Origin: Parafrigoribacterium_A soli
GTDB taxonomy: Bacteria > Actinomycetota > Actinomycetes > Actinomycetales > Microbacteriaceae
NCBI RefSeq assembly: GCF_040227235.1
Contig: NZ_JBELNZ010000004.1
Location: forward strand, 62,001 to 126,000
DNA: 64,000 bases
Direction of reading: 5' to 3'
Under the pieces are notes generated by a model. It worked only from the letters and a program-made list of their open reading frames with translations, was not told the origin of the DNA and ran no database searches. The position numbers and the translations under genes are program-made. The first letter of the stretch is position 1, and each line of letters begins with the position of its first letter. This document shows, piece after piece, positions 60,719 through 64,000 of this stretch.

Positions 60719-60818
60719 CATAACTCCTGCAGAATCGCGAGAGGCCGCTCGACCACGACGCAAGATCGGGCGAGATCGTGACGAGCGGATGCTGACTGCC
60801 GAATCTGCAGGAGTTACG
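60719..60818. repeat. Inverted-repeat element (CAyAACTC family), fourth copy
   Basis: The best-formed copy: CATAACTCCTGCAGAATCG at the left is mirrored by CGTAACTCCTGCAGATTCG (reverse complement of the right end), 100 bp in all. Confidence 0.8.
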
Positions 60819-60931
60819 CCTCGGCGGCCGCACCGCTTTCGGCACGCTGACTACCGTCATCGCTGGCACACGAGGTGGACCTCAATCGCAGGGCGCGCGC
60901 GAAGAGTGTGCGAGAAGAGTGACTCGGGCGC

Positions 60932-61369
60932 CTAACGCTCGGGACGGGTCGTTGCGGCGACCACGGAGGGCGCGAACAGCAGCACGAGCGCAGCGAGCGC
61001 CGGCACCAGCAGGAACCAGCCGACATCCGCCCTGGCGAACAGACCCTGGAAGCTTCCGATCGCCACCGCGATCTGCAGCAGTTGCCACACCGTGGCCGCT
61101 CCGCGGATCCACGGGCGACCTCGAAGTGTCGAGCTCGCCGTGACACCGAGCCAGACGGCAGCAGCGATCGTCAGCACGAGGATCGCGACGGCGCTCGCAT
61201 AGGAGTCCGGCTGCGCCGTCAGCAGCTCCACGAGCAGGTAGACACTGGCCGCGGCGAGCAGCGCGCACTCCAGAAACAGCAGGCCGGAGAGCACCAGCAG
61301 AAGGGACGGTCTACCGTGGCGCGGCTCATCCGCTCTGGCGCGATTGCCCGCGGATTGTTGTTCACTCAC
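60932..61369 (-). CDS. Four-helix membrane protein, unknown function
   Basis: This 145-residue protein has a hydrophilic start and four hydrophobic segments (about 21-45, 57-78, 87-105, 113-135). No family motif is recognised. It reads divergently from whiB1. Confidence 0.75.
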   Translation of the reverse strand: MSEQQSAGNRARADEPRHGRPSLLLVLSGLLFLECALLAAASVYLLVELLTAQPDSYASAVAILVLTIAAAVWLGVTASSTLRGRPWIRGAATVWQLLQIAVAIGSFQGLFARADVGWFLLVPALAALVLLFAPSVVAATTRPER

Positions 61370-61557
61370 AGAGACATCCCATACGAAACTATTGATTTGC
61401 TACAACCGATATGAGATTCTAATGGAGGTTGATCAGCGCCCCCACGGTCGTGGGCCGATCCCGAACTCATCCTCTCAATTCCCCGAAGGCTTATGCCTCA
61501 CAGGTTTATTTCTGCGCGGACTTTAGTGCTGCGCAACCACTGAAGGAGCACCCATAC

Positions 61558-61806
61558 ATGGACTGGCGCGACAAAGCTGCTTGTCTCACGGCCGACCCTG
61601 AGCTGTTCTTCCCGGTGGGAAACACCGGCCCCGCCGTCGACCAGATCGAGAAGGCCAAGGCCGTCTGCGCTCGGTGCAGCGTGACCGAGCAGTGCCTGCA
61701 GTACGCGCTCGAAACCAGCCAGGATTCCGGCGTCTGGGGCGGACTCAGCGAGGATGAGCGCCGCGCCCTCAAGCGTCGCGCCGCTCGCGCCCGCCGCGCC
61801 TCCTAA
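61558..61806 (+). CDS. whiB1: WhiB-family iron-sulfur transcription factor (WhiB1-like)
   Basis: This 82-residue protein has cysteines at 9, 37, 40 and 46, the [4Fe-4S] ligands of WhiB proteins, at the same positions as in M. tuberculosis WhiB1. It ends with GVWGGLSEDERR and a basic tail that binds DNA. WhiB1 is an essential, nitric-oxide-sensitive regulator. The ATG at 61558 (MDWRDKAAC) is used. Its neighbour on the other side is the pdtaS gene, as in M. tuberculosis. Confidence 0.92.
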   Translation: MDWRDKAACLTADPELFFPVGNTGPAVDQIEKAKAVCARCSVTEQCLQYALETSQDSGVWGGLSEDERRALKRRAARARRAS

Positions 61807-61848
61807 GCCTTTTTCACGACCCGCGCTTTATGGCGCCTGCATGGCCTA

Positions 61849-61887
61849 GTCGTCGTGGGCGGAGCCTTCGGCTCCATTGCCGACGAC
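61849..61887. terminator. Hairpin between whiB1 and pdtaS
   Basis: GTCGTCG...CGACGAC outer arms enclose an inner GGAGC-CTTCG-GCTCC hairpin between the convergent genes. It may serve both. Confidence 0.6.
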
Positions 61888-61893
61888 GCACCC

Positions 61894-63387
61894 TTAGCTC
61901 TTCGTGAGCCAGCCGAGCGGAATCTCGATCGTCACCTCGGTGCCGCTGCCCATCATCGTGTGCCAGTCGATCGTGCCGCCCAGCTCGCCCTGAATCAGGG
62001 TGCGCACGATCTGCGTTCCGAGCCCCGAGCCCACCTTGCCCTCGGGTAGACCGCTGCCGTTGTCCCGCACCTGAACGCTCAGCGTCTCGTCGGTGCGCAG
62101 CGCCGTGATCTCCACGTTGCCCTCGCGACCCGCGAGGCCGTGCTCGACGGCGTTGGTGACGAGCTCCGTCAGCGCGAGCGAGAGCGGCGTCGCATACTCG
62201 CTCGGGAGCGCGCCGAAGCTTCCGGAGAACTTGGGGTGCACCTTCGTGTTGTGCGTGGAAGCGACCTCGGCGATGAGTTTCAGCACGCGATCGAACACAA
62301 CGTCGAAGTCGACGATCTGGCTGAGCCCCTCGCTGAGCGTGTCGTGCACGACGGCGATCGCCGCAACTCGGCGCATGGCCTGGTTCAGCGATTCCCGCGC
62401 CTCGTCGGAGTGCGATCGGCGCGCCTGGATCCTGAGGAGCGAGGCGACGGTCTGCAGGTTGTTCTTGACCCGGTGGTGGATCTCGCGGATGGTCGCATCC
62501 TTGGTGATGAGCTCGCGTTCCTGGTGCCGAAGCTCGGACACGTCGCGGCAGAGTACGACCGCACCGACGCGCTCGCCGTGGTCGCGGATCGGGATGGCGC
62601 GGAGAGACACCGTGACGCCGCGCGACTCGATGTCGGTGCGCCACGGCGCGCGCCCGGTGACGACGAGAGGCAGCGACTCGTCCACGCTCACCCGGCCCTT
62701 GAGCAGGTCGGTCGTCACCTCGGCGAGGGACTCCCCCTCAAGTTCGCCGGCGAAGCCCATCCGGTTGAAGGCGGAGAGCCCGTTCGGGCTCGCGAAGGTG
62801 ACTACGCCGTCAACGTCGAGGCGAATGAGGCCGTCGGATGCGCGTGGTGCACCACGCCTCGGTCCGGTCGGCGCGCCCAGGTCGGGAAAGTCTGCGGAGG
62901 CGATCATCGCGAACAGGTCGTTCGCGCACTCGTTGAACGTGAGTTCCTGACGGCTCGGCATGCGCGCCTCGCTCAGGTTGGTGTGCCTCGTGATGACGGC
63001 AATCGGATGGCCGCTGGTCTCGGCCCCGGATGCGCTGAGCCTGCGGAGAACGGGTACGGCGCGCACCCTGGTCGGTGTCTCCTCGTACCAGTCGGGTGCG
63101 GCCGAATCGACAATGGTGCCGCTCTCGAAGGCCTCGGTGACCTGCTTTCTCCACTCCGGCTTAATGCCCTGCCCCACGAAGTCGCGGTAGAACAGGGTCG
63201 CGGAGCTCGACGGTCGCGCGTGTGCGACGGCCACGAAGCTGTCGTCGCGCGTGGGTACCCACAGCACGATATCGGCGAAGGCGAGGTCGGCGAGCAGTTG
63301 CCAGTCACCGACGAGCAGGTGCAGCCATTCGACGTCCGCTTCGTCCGAGCGCCCCTGCGCGAGGACGAGGTCACTGAGGGTAGACAT
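61894..63387 (-). CDS. pdtaS: Sensor histidine kinase, PdtaS type
   Basis: This 497-residue cytosolic kinase has an N-terminal GAF-like domain (about 1-150), a PAS domain (about 185-290), a HisKA_2 dimer/phosphoacceptor region with IHHRVKNNLQTVASLLRIQ (His near 305) and a C-terminal ATPase domain (ALTELVTNAVEHG; DNGSGLPEG; GTQIVRTL). Lack of membrane helices, length and position next to whiB1 match PdtaS, which signals to the RNA-binding regulator PdtaR. The pdtaR gene is not in this window. Confidence 0.93.
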   Translation of the reverse strand: MSTLSDLVLAQGRSDEADVEWLHLLVGDWQLLADLAFADIVLWVPTRDDSFVAVAHARPSSSATLFYRDFVGQGIKPEWRKQVTEAFESGTIVDSAAPDWYEETPTRVRAVPVLRRLSASGAETSGHPIAVITRHTNLSEARMPSRQELTFNECANDLFAMIASADFPDLGAPTGPRRGAPRASDGLIRLDVDGVVTFASPNGLSAFNRMGFAGELEGESLAEVTTDLLKGRVSVDESLPLVVTGRAPWRTDIESRGVTVSLRAIPIRDHGERVGAVVLCRDVSELRHQERELITKDATIREIHHRVKNNLQTVASLLRIQARRSHSDEARESLNQAMRRVAAIAVVHDTLSEGLSQIVDFDVVFDRVLKLIAEVASTHNTKVHPKFSGSFGALPSEYATPLSLALTELVTNAVEHGLAGREGNVEITALRTDETLSVQVRDNGSGLPEGKVGSGLGTQIVRTLIQGELGGTIDWHTMMGSGTEVTIEIPLGWLTKS

Positions 63388-63462
63388 CCTGCAAGCTTAC
63401 GGGGGCGGCCTGCCTGATCCTGGTTCGGAGAGAGCGTGCGGCGTTCGGCACCGGCCGCCGGC

Positions 63463-64000
63463 TCAGGGTGCCGGCGCCGGCGCAAAGCGGCGACGCCTGA
63501 GCCGCGACTTCTGCTCGGTCGGTCTGGCCGGAACGAGGCGGGAGTTCACGAGTCCCGCAATGGCGACCCTGGTCGGTGACCTGCCCGCAACATCCAGAAG
63601 AGTCTTGCCGCTCAGGACCGCGGCGTCTAGGGCTGGTTGATCATGCGGCAGTAGCACCGGGTCGGCGATGCCACCGAATCGCTGCAGGGTCTGCGCGACC
63701 TGACCTGAGGGGTTGAGACCGATGGCGCTCGCACGGATCTTGTTCATGACGACGGTGACGCGATCGCTGTCGAGAGTCTCGACAAGATCGACGTGCGCAC
63801 GCAAGAACCGTGACAACCCCACCGGATCGGCAGAACCGACCGCAACGACGGTGTCTGCCTCGCGAAGCGCGGCGATGGTGGCGGCGTTGCGGCGCGGTGC
63901 GAACAGGTCGCTCGAGATCTCCTCGTCGTTCTCGAGGCTGAAACCGGTGTCGAGAACGGTGTAATCGACCCAGCCGCGGCACTCGCGCACCGTCGACACC
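63463..64000 (-). CDS. CpaE/MinD-like P-loop ATPase, C-terminal part (5' end cut by window edge)
   Basis: This partial gene keeps a C-terminal region with VLDTGFSLEND (Walker B-like), ALREADTVVAVGSADPVGLSR and VVMNKIR, typical of the MinD/ParA/CpaE group of cell-positioning or pilus ATPases. The Walker A region is off the right edge. The GTG at 63999 is an internal codon and not taken as start. A basic tail follows. Function in septum placement or pilus assembly is possible but undecided. Confidence 0.78.
   Translation of the reverse strand, partial: VSTVRECRGWVDYTVLDTGFSLENDEEISSDLFAPRRNAATIAALREADTVVAVGSADPVGLSRFLRAHVDLVETLDSDRVTVVMNKIRASAIGLNPSGQVAQTLQRFGGIADPVLLPHDQPALDAAVLSGKTLLDVAGRSPTRVAIAGLVNSRLVPARPTEQKSRLRRRRFAPAPAP

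Larger units (their letters stand above)
60485..60931. other. Gap of about 450 bp with two inverted-repeat elements and no gene
   Basis: No credible gene is seen between bcp and the 60932 membrane gene. Two elements of the CAyAACTC family occupy it: 60524-60612 and 60719-60818. The short open frames here are on alternative frames with no ribosome sites. Confidence 0.75.

Noticed and set aside
60693..60935. Short plus-strand frame in the gap after bcp
   Set aside because: It crosses a repeat element, is Arg-rich and has no ribosome-binding site.

Overview
The window is GC-rich DNA from a high-GC Gram-positive bacterium, most likely a member of the Actinobacteria order Micrococcales, family Microbacteriaceae. 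This is inferred from a WhiB1-type iron-sulfur regulator next to a PdtaS-type histidine kinase, OtsA/OtsB trehalose synthesis, frequent GTG and TTG starts, ATGA/GTGA-coupled genes, a leaderless-looking promoter, and dispersed palindromic repeats of a style common in that family. No species is claimed. There are no rRNA genes, phage genes or transposases. Three tRNA genes (Glu, Gln, Lys) are present, all on the minus strand.

Layout. Positions 1-10704 (minus) hold one signalling/surface operon: an FHA protein, an FHA-winged-helix protein, a PP2C phosphatase, a membrane Ser/Thr kinase, a giant 1850-residue secreted protein with about eleven cadherin-like repeats plus fibronectin III domains, and a MoxR ATPase cut by the left edge. 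Then come TerC, and a small two-gene nucleotidyltransferase/HEPN module (12082-13111, plus) behind three evenly spaced palindromes. After tRNA-Glu come a lipid kinase and a copper-type P1B ATPase with a CsoR-like repressor. A metallo-hydrolase and a small zinc-ribbon protein follow.

Positions 18304-25042 (minus) are a LacI-controlled carbohydrate operon: regulator, FAD oxidoreductase, lipoprotein binding protein, two permeases and an acetylxylan-esterase-type hydrolase. Next are tRNA-Gln, a CtaG-like membrane protein, a thioredoxin-reductase-like enzyme coupled to gltX, a PadR/HAAS pair, a YeiH transporter and a fumarylacetoacetase-family enzyme.

Positions 32008-45163 carry amino-acid biosynthesis: ilvE, leuB, serA and the ilvD-ilvB-ilvN-ilvC block, together covering most of valine/isoleucine synthesis, one leucine step and the entry to serine. 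Small membrane proteins lie in between. otsA-otsB (trehalose), CorA, and a TetR-MMPL-YhgE export operon follow. The MMPL protein ends in what looks like a dead ABC ATPase domain. The right part holds an ArsB/SLC13 permease, a DUF3311 plus sodium:solute symporter pair, a TauE/SafE protein, tRNA-Lys, a Bcp peroxiredoxin, whiB1, pdtaS, and a CpaE/MinD-like ATPase cut by the right edge.

The most unusual items are the HEPN/nucleotidyltransferase module with its phased operator array, the MMPL-pseudoABC fusion, a family of roughly 75-100 bp inverted-repeat elements (one of them inside the copper ATPase reading frame), and the kinase/phosphatase/FHA locus around the giant surface protein. Homology calls come from reading translated sequence and motifs; no database search was possible.
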